Origin: Prolixibacteraceae bacterium
Lineage (GTDB): Bacteria; Bacteroidota; Bacteroidia; Bacteroidales; Prolixibacteraceae
Direction: 5' to 3'
Assembly: GCA_030602265.1 (NCBI GenBank)
Contig: JAUWAB010000019.1
Location: 1 to 61,872, forward strand
Length of the DNA stretch: 61,872 nucleotides
Shown here: piece by piece, positions 18,353 to 28,219 of the stretch
Layout: each line of letters begins with the position of its first letter
Position numbering within the stretch: position 1 is the first letter of the stretch
Translations under genes and position numbers: made by a program
Notes under the pieces: model-generated
The model's database searches: none
Told to the model about the DNA's origin: nothing
Seen by the model: only the letters and a program-made list of their open reading frames with translations

Positions 18353-20731
18353 TCAGAACCCTTTTCGATTGTTTACTTCCATAAGCTCTCCGGGACGGTT
18401 TACGGCCGTTTTTTCTCTTCCCGACCGGAACCGGTAGGTAAGCTTCAGGATCAACGGCAGCTCCGACAGGTGGATAACTCCCTCTGAACGGCTGTCGAAC
18501 CTGGAGTCTGCTATTTCGTAGCCACGGTAGATCACCGAGCCGGCAAAGGGCATGGCCCCGGTAATCCCGGCTTTCCAGCTTTCACCGAACGATTTCTCCA
18601 GGGAGAGAAAGTATAACGCTCCGCTGTAATAATCCGCCTGGACCTGGCTCATAGGTGAGGTATACTGGAAGGTGCCGGCGGCTGTAATCTGGTGTCTGAG
18701 CCGGACGAAAGCTGATATGCCGCAATCAAAGACTATTCCGTTCCTGCTGTCCGGGTTATTGCCGGCAAGATGTGCGTGTGTCTGGGTTTGGACACCAGTC
18801 AACCCGACAGAGTGGTTTATCCCGGCATGCCTGCCCAGATTGAGGGCTCCTTTCAACTGTATCCCGGTTTGCCTGATGTTTCCGGCATTCTCATAACGGG
18901 TATCAAACATCCCGACAGGGGTGAGTGTGGTGAAACGATGGATGGCGTCCTGTATGGACCGGTGAAAAATTCTGGCTGACAAATACTGGTTCCCGGGCCG
19001 GAAGGAAAATTCCAAACCAATGGTAGTCCGCTCCTCGGGTTGTAAACCGTCATTCCCGGATACGCTGCTGAAAGGGTCATCTTTGGTGACGGCCGGATTG
19101 AGCTGATATAACCCCGGATATTGTATGCCTTGCCGTAGATCGGCTTTTACAGATACTCCTGAAGAAATCCGGTACTGTACCGCCATTTCGGGCAGCCAGG
19201 CCGTAAACCTGCGGCTGTCACTGCCGTCTGTGCCCGACTGGGCCAGTTCGAAGCGCATGCCAAACCTGATTTCAGTTTTTTCCGGGGAGAAACTGCCCGC
19301 GGCATACAGGGCATGCACCTGGTCCCGGTAACTGAAACCGCCCGGCTCGCGGTCTGCCATGTGGTTGCTCTTTAGCTGGTATCCCTGGCTTAAGGCTAAT
19401 CGTCCGCTCAACGGCAGGTTATGGTCCAGGCGGATGCCCAGACTGTTCTGCTCTGGTTTTTGCCGGTTGATAACGGGCGCACCGTTTCCAAGATAACTGA
19501 CGCTGTTCCCTGCGGTAAACCGTAAATGGCTGACATCGGCGGAAACTTCATGGCCGGTTTCCTTATTAAAAAAATGCCGGTAGTAAACGGAGCTGAAGAG
19601 GCTCCGGTTGATGTCGTCATCTTCCTTGATGACCGGCTTCCCCTGGAAACTGATCCCGTCGGTAAAGGTCTCCGAGGTTCCGTCGTGCTCCTGCGACCAG
19701 ACCGAATAATAACCGTAAAAACTGAGCTGGTTCCGCTGATCCGGAATAAAGTCTGTTCCGTAATTAAACCGGTGCTGCCAGTTTTTCTGGCTGATATTCT
19801 GGACCGACACAATTTCCCGGTGAGGCAAATCAGCCGCTTTGATCATCCGTTGATGGGTATCGGTAATGTCGAAATACCTCATTTCTCCATTCCAGGAGAG
19901 AAAAGTGCTGAATTTTCCGGCATTGAATCCCAGGCTGGCAGCCGGAAAGACAAAAACCTGGTCTCCGGATGGGGGAATCTCGGCATAAGCCTGTCCTTCC
20001 ACCCCCTTCTCCGTATTCCGGGTGAGTATGACATTAATTACCCCGGATGCTTTTCCTTCGTATTGGGCGGGCGGATTGGCCGATATCTCGATTTTATCTA
20101 TTCTCCAGGCCGGAATCTGGTTCAGGAATGCCCGGTCACGTTCCCTGCCGTTCACCAGGATAAGGACATCACCGCTCCCGTTGAGGCTGATGTTCTGGAA
20201 GAGGTCGGCCTGCACCCCGGGAATAAGCCGGAGGATATCCATGCCGGAGGAAGTGACCTCTTTCATCCGTGCATTGACCATAAAGGTGGTTTTATCGGCC
20301 GATGTGCTTGCTTTTATCCGTTCGGCGGAAACCTGAATATCCCCGATCATCAGCGATGCCGCCCTGAGCCCGATACTCCCCAGCTCCATCGGAATATCGC
20401 CGGAAATCTCCACCTTTATTTCTTGAGGATCATAGCCAATGGCACTGATCCTTAGCCTGAGACTTCCTGTTTCATGATGAGCCAGGCTGAAGAATCCTTC
20501 CTGGTTGCCTGCACATCCCCCCAGCAACCGGGTGCCCGTGGAATCGAAAAGGGCAACATTGGCGAACGGTACCGGTTGCCCGTCCTCATGGTCATAGATG
20601 GTGCCGGTGATGGTGCCGGTATTAGCCATACCGGGCCGGGCATTTAACTGCGTGCTTACAGAAAACAGAATCAGTGTTGCCAGGAGTGCATTGAATAGGG
20701 CTCTGCCTGAAAATGAAAAAAGTGTTTGCAT
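18353..20731 (-). CDS. Outer-membrane beta-barrel protein with carboxypeptidase-regulatory and plug domains (TonB-dependent receptor-like)
   Basis: The start is taken at MQTLFSFSGRALFNALLATL (793 residues), which begins a signal peptide; the longer frame to 20788 adds a non-signal-like tail. Domain order: carboxypeptidase regulatory-like domain (TITGTIYDHEDGQPVPFANVALF, about 40-125), plug domain (MKEVTSSGMDILRLIPGVQADLFQNISLNGSGDVLILVNG, about 155-235), then a long beta-barrel ending in LPLILKLTYRF. This is the outer-membrane beta-barrel family of Bacteroidota. The ligand is unknown. A membrane LytTR regulator gene lies directly upstream on the same strand with a 147-bp gap and may control it. 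Convergent with the GH9 gene. Confidence 0.85.
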   Translation of the reverse strand: MQTLFSFSGRALFNALLATLILFSVSTQLNARPGMANTGTITGTIYDHEDGQPVPFANVALFDSTGTRLLGGCAGNQEGFFSLAHHETGSLRLRISAIGYDPQEIKVEISGDIPMELGSIGLRAASLMIGDIQVSAERIKASTSADKTTFMVNARMKEVTSSGMDILRLIPGVQADLFQNISLNGSGDVLILVNGRERDRAFLNQIPAWRIDKIEISANPPAQYEGKASGVINVILTRNTEKGVEGQAYAEIPPSGDQVFVFPAASLGFNAGKFSTFLSWNGEMRYFDITDTHQRMIKAADLPHREIVSVQNISQKNWQHRFNYGTDFIPDQRNQLSFYGYYSVWSQEHDGTSETFTDGISFQGKPVIKEDDDINRSLFSSVYYRHFFNKETGHEVSADVSHLRFTAGNSVSYLGNGAPVINRQKPEQNSLGIRLDHNLPLSGRLALSQGYQLKSNHMADREPGGFSYRDQVHALYAAGSFSPEKTEIRFGMRFELAQSGTDGSDSRRFTAWLPEMAVQYRISSGVSVKADLRQGIQYPGLYQLNPAVTKDDPFSSVSGNDGLQPEERTTIGLEFSFRPGNQYLSARIFHRSIQDAIHRFTTLTPVGMFDTRYENAGNIRQTGIQLKGALNLGRHAGINHSVGLTGVQTQTHAHLAGNNPDSRNGIVFDCGISAFVRLRHQITAAGTFQYTSPMSQVQADYYSGALYFLSLEKSFGESWKAGITGAMPFAGSVIYRGYEIADSRFDSRSEGVIHLSELPLILKLTYRFRSGREKTAVNRPGELMEVNNRKGF

Positions 20732-20878
20732 ACTTTGCTTGTTATGGTTCGACGAAGCAAAGTGACGGAACTCACGGCAGTGCTGCAAATTTCAGGGATA
20801 TCCGGGCAAAAAATGGGACAGGTGGTATAAAAAGGCAGGGTGTTTTGTTATAAAAGGCAAAAAATCCGTGATGAAAAA

Positions 20879-21742
20879 TCAACGATGGCTGTTGAGCAGC
20901 TGGATAAATTTCCGGGTATTGTTTCTGGAAACCGGAATTTCTTCATCGATACCGACCAGTTTCAGCTGGTATCCCAGGCTGTTTCCCTTTCTCATCCTGA
21001 TTTTGTCTAAATTGACGAGAAATGCCCGGTGGGTCCGGAAGATCCGCGGATATTCCGCCAATTGTTCCTCTACCTGGTTGATGGAGTTGCGGATGGTCCT
21101 CTTGTGCACTTTGTTTTCGGTGAGCAGGTAAAAATGGACATAATTCCCGTCCGATTCGGCATAAATCAGTTCGTCGGGGTAAAAACTCAATTCTTCCTTT
21201 TTCAGCTGTGAAATGATATTCACTTTCGATGGTCCGCGAGGTGCTTCCGGTGATTCAGGAATCCGTACCTCACTTTCCGGGAGCCAGAGTCGGTGGTTCA
21301 TCAGGATAAAAAAGAGGAAGGGAAGAAAGCCGGCTAATGCTACATTGAAAACAGAATTCAGGAGGGTGGAAAAATTGAGCCTGCCCGCCGGTTCTTCCAG
21401 GAGGAATCCTGCCGCATAGACCGCTAATCCCATGGTAAGCAGGATGCAAAGGACTGATGCCAGCTCCTTGGTGATGTTCCAGGAGGTTTCTCCTGAAAAC
21501 CACCGGCTCCGGTTCAGCAGCGTCAGCATTCCGAAGGCTGAAAGGGCTGCGAACAGGGCATAAAAAGCCATGGTAAGTTCGTATCCGGAAAACCGTCCGG
21601 GATGCGTCCCCAACGGCCGGTATATAAGGGTAAATCCAAAGAAAAAGACATACAGGACCAGCGATCCTTTCAGAGGGTTCTTCAGGATATAATTCCGGGG
21701 TAAGGGATTCTTTAACAGGGCAAAACTGTTTTCATTCATCAC
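20879..21742 (-). CDS. Membrane-bound LytTR-family transcriptional regulator
   Basis: 287 residues. The N-terminal half has four predicted membrane helices (LVLYVFFFGFTLIY, LTMAFYALFAALSAFGMLTLL, ELASVLCILLTMGLAVYAAGF, FNVALAGFLPFLFFILM). The C-terminal 105 residues are a LytTR DNA-binding domain: ELIYAESDGNYVHFYL, RTIRNSINQVEEQLAEYPRIFRTHRAFLVNLDKI, and a closing GIDEEIPVSRNNTRKF. There is no receiver domain, so the protein probably senses in the membrane and binds DNA directly. The gene next downstream on the same strand is the beta-barrel protein, its likely target. Confidence 0.85.
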   Translation of the reverse strand: MMNENSFALLKNPLPRNYILKNPLKGSLVLYVFFFGFTLIYRPLGTHPGRFSGYELTMAFYALFAALSAFGMLTLLNRSRWFSGETSWNITKELASVLCILLTMGLAVYAAGFLLEEPAGRLNFSTLLNSVFNVALAGFLPFLFFILMNHRLWLPESEVRIPESPEAPRGPSKVNIISQLKKEELSFYPDELIYAESDGNYVHFYLLTENKVHKRTIRNSINQVEEQLAEYPRIFRTHRAFLVNLDKIRMRKGNSLGYQLKLVGIDEEIPVSRNNTRKFIQLLNSHR

Positions 21743-21853
21743 CTGAAAAGGTTTAAGCCGGTTGCGACGGTTACTGCAAAAATAACATAAAACCCATAAC
21801 CGGATTCATGCGGCATACAGTTAAAAGCATTAATTTAGGGGCAAAACTATGCT

Positions 21854-23374
21854 ATGATAAAATTGTTTACCACCGGCCAGATTGCCGGCATTGACCGTTA
21901 CACCATTGAGCACGAGCCGATTTCGGATATAGACCTGATGGAGAGGGCCGCCTGGGAGATGAGGCTGGCGCTTTATCCTGAGATCGCGCCCCGTGAACCA
22001 CTGGTGTTCTTTGCCGGCCCGGGCAACAATGGCGGTGATGCCCTGGCCTTGGCACGGCTGTTTGCCGGGCAAAGCCATCCCTGTACCGTTTACCTTCTGG
22101 ATACCGGGAAGTCGCTTTCAGGAAGCGCTGCGGTTAACCTGGTCCGGCTGAATGAACAGGGGAGTGTGGTTGTGAAGCGGTTGATGCAGGAGGGTGACTT
22201 CCCCCATCTGGATCCCGGCACCCTGGTGATCGACGGTTTGTTCGGATCAGGGCTTACACGACCGCTCACGGGATTGGCAGCGGCCCTGGTCCGTCATATC
22301 AACCGCGCGGGCGGCAGGGTTTATGCCATCGACATACCCAGTGGCCTGATGGGAGAGGACAACCGGGACAATGATCCGGAGCATGTGTTGCGGGCATCGG
22401 TGACCCTGACGCTACAGTTTCCGAAATTGAGTTTGCTTTTTCCTGAAAATGAACAGTTTGTCGGGGATGTCCGGGTCGTGGATATTGGTTTACACCCCGA
22501 AGGGATCGCACAAACCAGCTCCCCTTACGGCCTGCTTAGTGCCGAAGATATCCGGAAGATGATCCCGGTGCGCCCGCGGTTTGCCCATAAAGGCACGTTC
22601 GGACATGCCCTGCTGGTGGCCGGCAGCCGGGGGAAATCGGGAGCGGCAGTTCTGGCCGCTCAGGCCTGTTTGCGGTCGGGGGCCGGTCTCGTTACTGCCC
22701 ATGTCCCCGCGGAAACTTATCCGGTCGTTCAGACTGCCGTACCCGGGGCGATGTGCAGTGTTGACGAAGGCCTGGGCATGGTTACTGAATCGCCCGTTCT
22801 TTCGGATTATTCGGCGGTGGGTATAGGCCCCGGACTGGGCCGGGCCCCGGAGACACTGGGGGCTTTGGAGAGGTTGCTTAAGAAGGTAAAAGTTCCTTTG
22901 GTTATTGATGCCGACGGACTGAACCTGATCGCGGAAAATCCCCGGTTACTGGAATTATTGCCGGAAGGAACCATTCTGACGCCCCACCCGGGTGAATTCC
23001 GCAGGCTGTTCGGCGACCCCGGGGATTCGTGGCACCGGCTTCAGCTTCAACGGGAAATGGCTTCCCGGTACGGTGTATATATTGTATTGAAAGGGGCTTA
23101 TTCGACCGTCGCTTTTCCCGAAGGTAACCTCGTTTTTAACCCCACCGGAAACCCGGGTATGGCTACCGGTGGCAGCGGGGATGTGCTTACCGGACTGCTT
23201 GCCGGACTCCTCGCTCAGGGCATGGCTCCAGGGGAGGCAGCCATGGCGGGCGTTTACCTGCATGGACTGGCCGGAGACCTGGCCGCAAAGAAATTCTCCC
23301 GGCCTGCGCTTATCGCTACAGATATCGTCCGTTTCCTGGGGAAAGCGTTTCAGCGGATTAATGATATCAGGTAA
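21854..23374 (+). CDS. nnr: Bifunctional NAD(P)H-hydrate repair enzyme (epimerase plus ADP-dependent dehydratase)
   Basis: 506 residues, the usual length of the fused enzyme that repairs hydrated NADH and NADPH. The N-terminal domain (about 1-215) is the YjeF_N epimerase, with FFAGPGNNGGDALALARLF and the lid region VIDGLFGSGLTRPL. The C-terminal domain (about 225-500) is the ribokinase-like dehydratase with HKGTFGHALLVAGSRGKSGAAVLAAQACLRSGAG, VIDADGLNLI, LTPHPGEFRRLFG and the nucleotide motif NPTGNPGMATGGSGDVLTG. The DUF4831 gene follows 36 bp later and may be co-transcribed. Confidence 0.95.
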   Translation: MIKLFTTGQIAGIDRYTIEHEPISDIDLMERAAWEMRLALYPEIAPREPLVFFAGPGNNGGDALALARLFAGQSHPCTVYLLDTGKSLSGSAAVNLVRLNEQGSVVVKRLMQEGDFPHLDPGTLVIDGLFGSGLTRPLTGLAAALVRHINRAGGRVYAIDIPSGLMGEDNRDNDPEHVLRASVTLTLQFPKLSLLFPENEQFVGDVRVVDIGLHPEGIAQTSSPYGLLSAEDIRKMIPVRPRFAHKGTFGHALLVAGSRGKSGAAVLAAQACLRSGAGLVTAHVPAETYPVVQTAVPGAMCSVDEGLGMVTESPVLSDYSAVGIGPGLGRAPETLGALERLLKKVKVPLVIDADGLNLIAENPRLLELLPEGTILTPHPGEFRRLFGDPGDSWHRLQLQREMASRYGVYIVLKGAYSTVAFPEGNLVFNPTGNPGMATGGSGDVLTGLLAGLLAQGMAPGEAAMAGVYLHGLAGDLAAKKFSRPALIATDIVRFLGKAFQRINDIR

Positions 23375-23410
23375 CAAGATTTTTGATATTTTTGACGTTT
23401 TACCAAAAAT

Positions 23411-24484
23411 TTGACCATGAAGATTTATGCAATGATTTTAGCGATGCTGATGGTTATTCCAGCCGCCGCACAGAGAAAAACACGTACAGATACCCCGGTA
23501 ATCCCCTCGGTGGCCGGTGGTGTTGCCTATGCTCTGCCCCGCACCGGAATCAGGGTGATGGTGAAGGCCCGTCAGACTACTTTTGCCCCGGGGCCCTATG
23601 CGGTCTATGCCGAACAGCTGCTTGGCATCCGGGATGTAAGGACACAAGCCCAGACCATCTGGGAAATGGAAGACGTCAGGTTTGAAACCTTTGCCGAACC
23701 CGACCCTGCCCATACATACAGGGCAACGGGCGGAGCCGCATTTCTGCAGCTTACCCCGACGGGAATCCTGTCAGGGATCAACAGTACCAGCGATCAGAAA
23801 CCCTGTCTGGGCACGGTATCCAATTCTTTTGCAACCGCCGCCAGGGCCCAGGAGCTGAAGTTTCATAACCTGATCGACAATCCCTCTTTCAGCGGCCGCA
23901 CCTCCGCCGACCAGAGGGCTGTTCAGGCCGCCAGCCGAATCCTGAGGGCCCGTTCGGTAAGGTTTGACATTGTATCCGGACAATTGGATGAGTTTCACCC
24001 GGATGGCGAAGCCTACGAAGAGAGCCTCGAGGAGCTGAGACGTACTGAAGAGGAATTACTTTCGCTTTTTGTAGGGAAATCGGTAACCGAGACTTATACC
24101 TTCTCATTTGACTATATCCCTCAAACTTCAGTGCGTGGCGAAGTGATCTTCCGCTTCGATGAGAATCGTGGTTTTCTTCCCAAAACCGACCTTTCAGGCA
24201 AGCCTGTCATGATCGACGTGGAAAGAGATGAGGCTTATGCCGCCAGACTGGCTGCCCTGCGCGGCGACCAGGCTTTCGCACCGGGCATTAGCGGAGTGTA
24301 CTACCGTCAGCCGGGAATGGCCGATATCCGCATTTCGCGGGAACTGACGCTGATCGGTACTGGCCGGGCGGCTGTGGCCCAGTTCGGAGAAGTGCTCCCG
24401 CTGCCTGCAGAATTGCTGGATGGCACCTATACTGTTGAATTTCACCCCGAAACCGGAGCTGTTAAAAGTATTCTGAGAAAATAA
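23411..24484 (+). CDS. DUF4831 family secreted protein
   Basis: 357 residues with a signal peptide (MKIYAMILAMLMVIPAAAQ), starting at the second Met of the frame or at the first (MTMKIY). The body (VAYALPRTGIRVMVKARQTTFAPGPYAVYAEQLLGI) matches my memory of DUF4831, a periplasmic family of unknown function confined to Bacteroidota. A helical segment EAYEESLEELRRTEEELLSLFVG sits in the middle. No catalytic motif is evident. It follows nnr closely and precedes the MFS transporter. Confidence 0.75.
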   Translation: MTMKIYAMILAMLMVIPAAAQRKTRTDTPVIPSVAGGVAYALPRTGIRVMVKARQTTFAPGPYAVYAEQLLGIRDVRTQAQTIWEMEDVRFETFAEPDPAHTYRATGGAAFLQLTPTGILSGINSTSDQKPCLGTVSNSFATAARAQELKFHNLIDNPSFSGRTSADQRAVQAASRILRARSVRFDIVSGQLDEFHPDGEAYEESLEELRRTEEELLSLFVGKSVTETYTFSFDYIPQTSVRGEVIFRFDENRGFLPKTDLSGKPVMIDVERDEAYAARLAALRGDQAFAPGISGVYYRQPGMADIRISRELTLIGTGRAAVAQFGEVLPLPAELLDGTYTVEFHPETGAVKSILRK

Positions 24485-24540
24485 TATTAACCGGTTGCCG
24501 GGTGTAGTGTGCCAGACGACCCTAAAACTTCATCAGCCTT

Positions 24541-25935
24541 ATGAATGAATTGAGAAAAACGCTGAAAGATTCAGCTGTAGCCAGATGGATCGCTTTACTG
24601 CTGATCTCCGCTACCATGTTCTTTGCCTATTTCTTTATCGATGTGGTCGCACCGCTTCAGACCATGCTGGAAACCCAGTATAAGTGGAGTCCGGAAGTCT
24701 TTGGTATGTTAGGAGGATCTGAGTTCTTCCTGAATGTCTTTGCAGGATTCCTGATACTTTCCGGAGTCATCCTGGATAAAATGGGCATCCGTTTTACCCT
24801 GATCACGGCCGGTCTGACCATGGTTATCGGTGCCGGTCTAAAGTATTATGCCCTGACGGCAGGTTTCGCGGAGACGGCTCTGGCTGGCTGGCTGAATTCT
24901 TTTATCACCTGGGTGCCCGCATCCGCCAAACTGGCATTCGTTGGTTTCGCGATTTTCGGGGTCGGTGTGGAAATGGCCGGGATTACGGTTTCAAAGACCA
25001 TCGTAAAATGGTTCAAGGGCAAGGAGATGGCCCTGGCTATGGGTCTGGAGATGGCTATTGCCCGGTTGGGAGTATTCGCCGTTTTCAGGCTTACACCGAT
25101 CTTTGCCGAGAGCGGTGGCGTGTCTAATTCGGTGCTCTGGGGACTTGGCTTCCTTTGCATAGGGTTTATCACCTTCTTTATCTATACCTTTATGGATGTG
25201 AAGCTCGATAAACAGCTCGGTGCAGCCAATGAAGGGGGCAGTGAAGAGAGTTTCCGCATCAGCGACCTGCTCAAGATTATTACCAACCCCGGATTTCTGG
25301 CGATTGCCGGATTATGCGTCCTCTTTTATTCGGCCATTTTCCCGTTCCAGAAGTTTGCCACCGATATGCTTTCCTCTAAATTAGGCATCGATATCAAAAC
25401 GGCTGCGGCCTATTTCAGCTACTTCCCGATCGGAGCCATGATCCTTACCCCGTTTATTGGATATTTTCTGGATATCAAGGGTAAAGGGGCTTCCCTGATG
25501 CTCTACGGGGCACTGCTGCTGACCGTTTCCCACCTGATTTTCGCTTTGGTACCTGCCGACGTTTTCAACGTGCCGATCGCACTGGGCACGATCGTAATCC
25601 TCGGAACGGCGTTCTCCCTGGTTCCGGCATCCATGTGGCCTTCCATACCCAAAATTGTGGAGGACCATTACCTGGGGTCTGCCTACGGACTGATTTTCTA
25701 CATCCAGAACATTGGCCTTTTGCTGGTTCCGATCCTGATTGGCTGGGCCGTGACCGCTTCCAACCCCGGAGTGGCCGAACAGATTGCTGCCGGTGTGGAA
25801 GGGGCAAAATACGACTATACCGTGCCTGAACTGATATTTGCCGGATTTGGCGTGATGGCCATTATTCTGAGTATCGTTCTGAAAAGGGTCGATAAACTGA
25901 AGGGTTACGGACTGGAATTGCCCAATAAAAAGTAA
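24541..25935 (+). CDS. Major facilitator superfamily transporter
   Basis: 464 residues, about 12 hydrophobic segments beginning with ARWIALLLISATMFFAYFFIDVVAPL, and with a central loop (KLDKQLGAANEGGSEESFRISDLLKII) dividing two six-helix halves. The loop-2 signature is degenerate (GVILDKMGIRFTLI). The general layout resembles OPA or oxalate/formate-like MFS carriers, which take up organic anions or nucleosides, but the substrate cannot be read from sequence. It lies 56 bp after DUF4831 and 78 bp before pepD; association with peptide use is conceivable. Confidence 0.8.
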   Translation: MNELRKTLKDSAVARWIALLLISATMFFAYFFIDVVAPLQTMLETQYKWSPEVFGMLGGSEFFLNVFAGFLILSGVILDKMGIRFTLITAGLTMVIGAGLKYYALTAGFAETALAGWLNSFITWVPASAKLAFVGFAIFGVGVEMAGITVSKTIVKWFKGKEMALAMGLEMAIARLGVFAVFRLTPIFAESGGVSNSVLWGLGFLCIGFITFFIYTFMDVKLDKQLGAANEGGSEESFRISDLLKIITNPGFLAIAGLCVLFYSAIFPFQKFATDMLSSKLGIDIKTAAAYFSYFPIGAMILTPFIGYFLDIKGKGASLMLYGALLLTVSHLIFALVPADVFNVPIALGTIVILGTAFSLVPASMWPSIPKIVEDHYLGSAYGLIFYIQNIGLLLVPILIGWAVTASNPGVAEQIAAGVEGAKYDYTVPELIFAGFGVMAIILSIVLKRVDKLKGYGLELPNKK

Positions 25936-26013
25936 GCTTTGCTTTCGGTTATAATGAAATTATGTAACTTTAAAGTCCGGATTGGATTTTAACCATTTAA
26001 ATAATCAGATTAT

Positions 26014-27480
26014 ATGAGTACAACCATTAAAGAGCTCCAGCCCAAAGCGCTGTGGGAGATATTTTACCAAATGACGCAGATTCCGCGTCCGTCCCGCCAT
26101 GAGGAGAAGATCCAGGAGTGGGCCTATAATTTTGGCACCAGCCTTGGACTGGAAACCCTGAAAGATTCAGCAGGAAATATCATCATCCGCAAACCCGCTA
26201 CGCCGGGTATGGAAGACCGTAAGGGCGTTATTCTGCAGGCTCACCTTGACATGGTTCCACAGAAAAACAGTGATAAGGTCCACGATTTTACCACAGATCC
26301 GATAGAGCCGGTTGTCGACGGTGACTGGGTGAAGGCCAACGGCACTACCTTAGGTGCGGATAACGGAATAGGGGTTTCCTCCATTTTGGCCGTGCTGGCA
26401 TCCGGGGAGATCGAACACGGACCGCTGGAGGCTTTGCTTACCGCCACCGAAGAGACCGGAATGGACGGGGCCAATGGACTGGAAGCCGGTATCCTGCAGG
26501 GTGATATCCTGATTAACACGGATTCCGAAGACGAGGGTGAGCTGTATGTAGGCTGCGCCGGTGGCGAAGACTGCACCGTGAAATTCCGCTACAAGGAGAA
26601 AAAGACCCCGAAGGGATACACCGGTTGCAAGCTGAGCATCACCGGACTCAAAGGCGGCCATTCTGGTATCGATATCCCCCTGGGCAGGGGCAACGCCATC
26701 AAGATATTCTTCAGGATACTGAACCAGATAGCCTGTTCACAGAAAGTAAGACTGTCTGAAATTGACGGAGGTAGCCTGAGGAATGCCATCCCGCGTGAGG
26801 CATTCGGAATTCTGGCGGTTAAGAAAAGCAAGGTGGCGGAGTTCGTATCGGAAGTGGATGAATTAGCCGGATTGATCAAGAAGGAACTGGAAGTGACCGA
26901 GCCCGGTCTGACCATCACCCTGGAAGAGATTGAAAAGCCGGAAACCATTATGGACAAAACCACCCAGTACAACCTCACGCAGGCCATCGTGGCCGTACCC
27001 AACGGCGTGATCAGGATGAGTGATTCGATGCCCGGACTGGTGGAGACCTCCACAAACCTGGCCGTAACCAAAAGTGATACTAAAAAGAAAACGGTCAATA
27101 TTGCCTGCCTCATGCGCAGTTCGGTCGATTCTGCCAAGGAAGAACTGGCGACCAGGATGTATGCCGTGTTCTCACTGGCAGAGGCCAAAGTGAAATTTTC
27201 AGGCGCCTATCCTGGATGGAAACCCAATATGGATTCACCAATCCTCAAGACCATGCAGGACGTGTATAACCATAAATTCGGCAGAATACCGGAGATCAAG
27301 GCGATTCACGCCGGATTGGAATGCGGGATCCTGGGCGGGAAATATCCGCATTGGGATATGATCTCCTTCGGGCCTACCATTCGCTTCCCTCATTCGCCCG
27401 ATGAAAAAGTGCATGTCGAATCCGTACAGAAGTATTGGGATTATCTGGTAGAAACACTTAAGAATATTCCCATCAAATGA
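26014..27480 (+). CDS. pepD: Aminoacyl-histidine dipeptidase (M20C, PepD)
   Basis: 488 residues. Metal and catalytic motifs of the M20 dipeptidases are in order: LQAHLDMVPQKN, GTTLGADNGIGVSSILAVL, TATEETGMDGANGLE, NTDSEDEGELYVGCAGGEDC and a C-terminal IHAGLECGILGGKYP. The dimerisation-domain motif KGGHSGIDIPLGRGNAIK is also present. The enzyme is cytosolic and hydrolyses dipeptides such as carnosine-type Xaa-His. Followed by a terminator. Confidence 0.92.
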   Translation: MSTTIKELQPKALWEIFYQMTQIPRPSRHEEKIQEWAYNFGTSLGLETLKDSAGNIIIRKPATPGMEDRKGVILQAHLDMVPQKNSDKVHDFTTDPIEPVVDGDWVKANGTTLGADNGIGVSSILAVLASGEIEHGPLEALLTATEETGMDGANGLEAGILQGDILINTDSEDEGELYVGCAGGEDCTVKFRYKEKKTPKGYTGCKLSITGLKGGHSGIDIPLGRGNAIKIFFRILNQIACSQKVRLSEIDGGSLRNAIPREAFGILAVKKSKVAEFVSEVDELAGLIKKELEVTEPGLTITLEEIEKPETIMDKTTQYNLTQAIVAVPNGVIRMSDSMPGLVETSTNLAVTKSDTKKKTVNIACLMRSSVDSAKEELATRMYAVFSLAEAKVKFSGAYPGWKPNMDSPILKTMQDVYNHKFGRIPEIKAIHAGLECGILGGKYPHWDMISFGPTIRFPHSPDEKVHVESVQKYWDYLVETLKNIPIK

Positions 27481-27513
27481 TCTTGGTTAAATAAACAAAT
27501 CAGCAGATATTAC

Positions 27514-27552
27514 AACTGCCCGTTTCCGGCTCCCGGACGGGCAGTTTTTTTT
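27514..27552 (+). terminator. Rho-independent terminator after pepD
   Basis: Arms ACTGCCCGT and ACGGGCAGT with a 13-nt loop, followed by eight T. Confidence 0.88.
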
Positions 27553-27601
27553 AATGTAAACCCAATTTTAAATATCACGGAGTTAATCGCCTCTAATATA
27601 A

Positions 27602-27616
27602 TTAAGTGTTATTTAA
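27602..27616. promoter_or_regulatory. Probable operator of the XRE-cupin regulator, upstream site
   Basis: TTAAGTGTTATTTAA, a one-mismatch dyad inside ATAATTAAGTGTTATTTAAT. The same 22-bp block recurs at 28216-28237 upstream of the DUF4914 gene, in the perfect form TTAAGTATTACTTAA. Located 31 bp before the regulator's start codon. Confidence 0.6.
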
Positions 27617-27646
27617 TAAATAAATTTGTCTCGATTAAAAATCCAA

Positions 27647-28201
27647 ATGAAAAGATTAGGTGAAAGGATAAGAAGAAAGCGTGAGAGCCTGCAGATGCAG
27701 CTCAGCGAACTGGCCAAGAGGGTAGGGGTAACACCCAGCGCTATGTCCCAGATCGAAAACGCCAAAGCATTTCCTTCCATCATTACCCTGAAATCCATTG
27801 CTGAATCACTGCATACCACAGTGGGTGAGCTTATCGGGGAGAATGAGACGCTGAACAACAATCCGCTCATCCGGAGTAATGACAAGAAGTTTGTCAGGAC
27901 AAACGGCAGCGGAACGGAACAGTATCTTTTGTCGCACCACGATCAGCTGAAACAGATGGAAACCTACATGCTGGTTTTCGCTGTTGGTGCCGACAGCGCT
28001 GAGTTTTTTCAGGAGCATCCGGGTCAGGAGTTCTGTTACTTGCTGAAGGGTGAGTTAACCGTGACCCTCGATGATGGTACCTATAAGATGCTGCCGGGTG
28101 ACAGCCTGTATTACAACACCGCAAGATTTCATCACGCAGTCAATACCGGAAAGGAATCCGCAGAGATGTTATGGATTACCACACCGGGATCATCGACATA
28201 A
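27647..28201 (+). CDS. XRE-family transcriptional regulator with C-terminal cupin sensor domain
   Basis: 184 residues from the ATG at 27647 (MKRLGERIRRKRESLQMQLS). An in-frame TTG seven codons upstream is less likely. Residues 1-65 are a lambda-repressor-like HTH (LSELAKRVGVTPSAMSQIENAKAFPSIITLKSIAESL). Residues about 110-180 form a cupin (EFFQEHPGQEFCYLLKGELTVTLDDGTYKMLPGDSLYYNTARFHHAVN), probably sensing a small ligand or metal. The gene is flanked by two copies of an AT-rich dyad, one before itself and one before the DUF4914 gene, suggesting self-control and control of the neighbour. Confidence 0.85.
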   Translation: MKRLGERIRRKRESLQMQLSELAKRVGVTPSAMSQIENAKAFPSIITLKSIAESLHTTVGELIGENETLNNNPLIRSNDKKFVRTNGSGTEQYLLSHHDQLKQMETYMLVFAVGADSAEFFQEHPGQEFCYLLKGELTVTLDDGTYKMLPGDSLYYNTARFHHAVNTGKESAEMLWITTPGSST

Positions 28202-28219
28202 AATTTTTTACGTTTATAA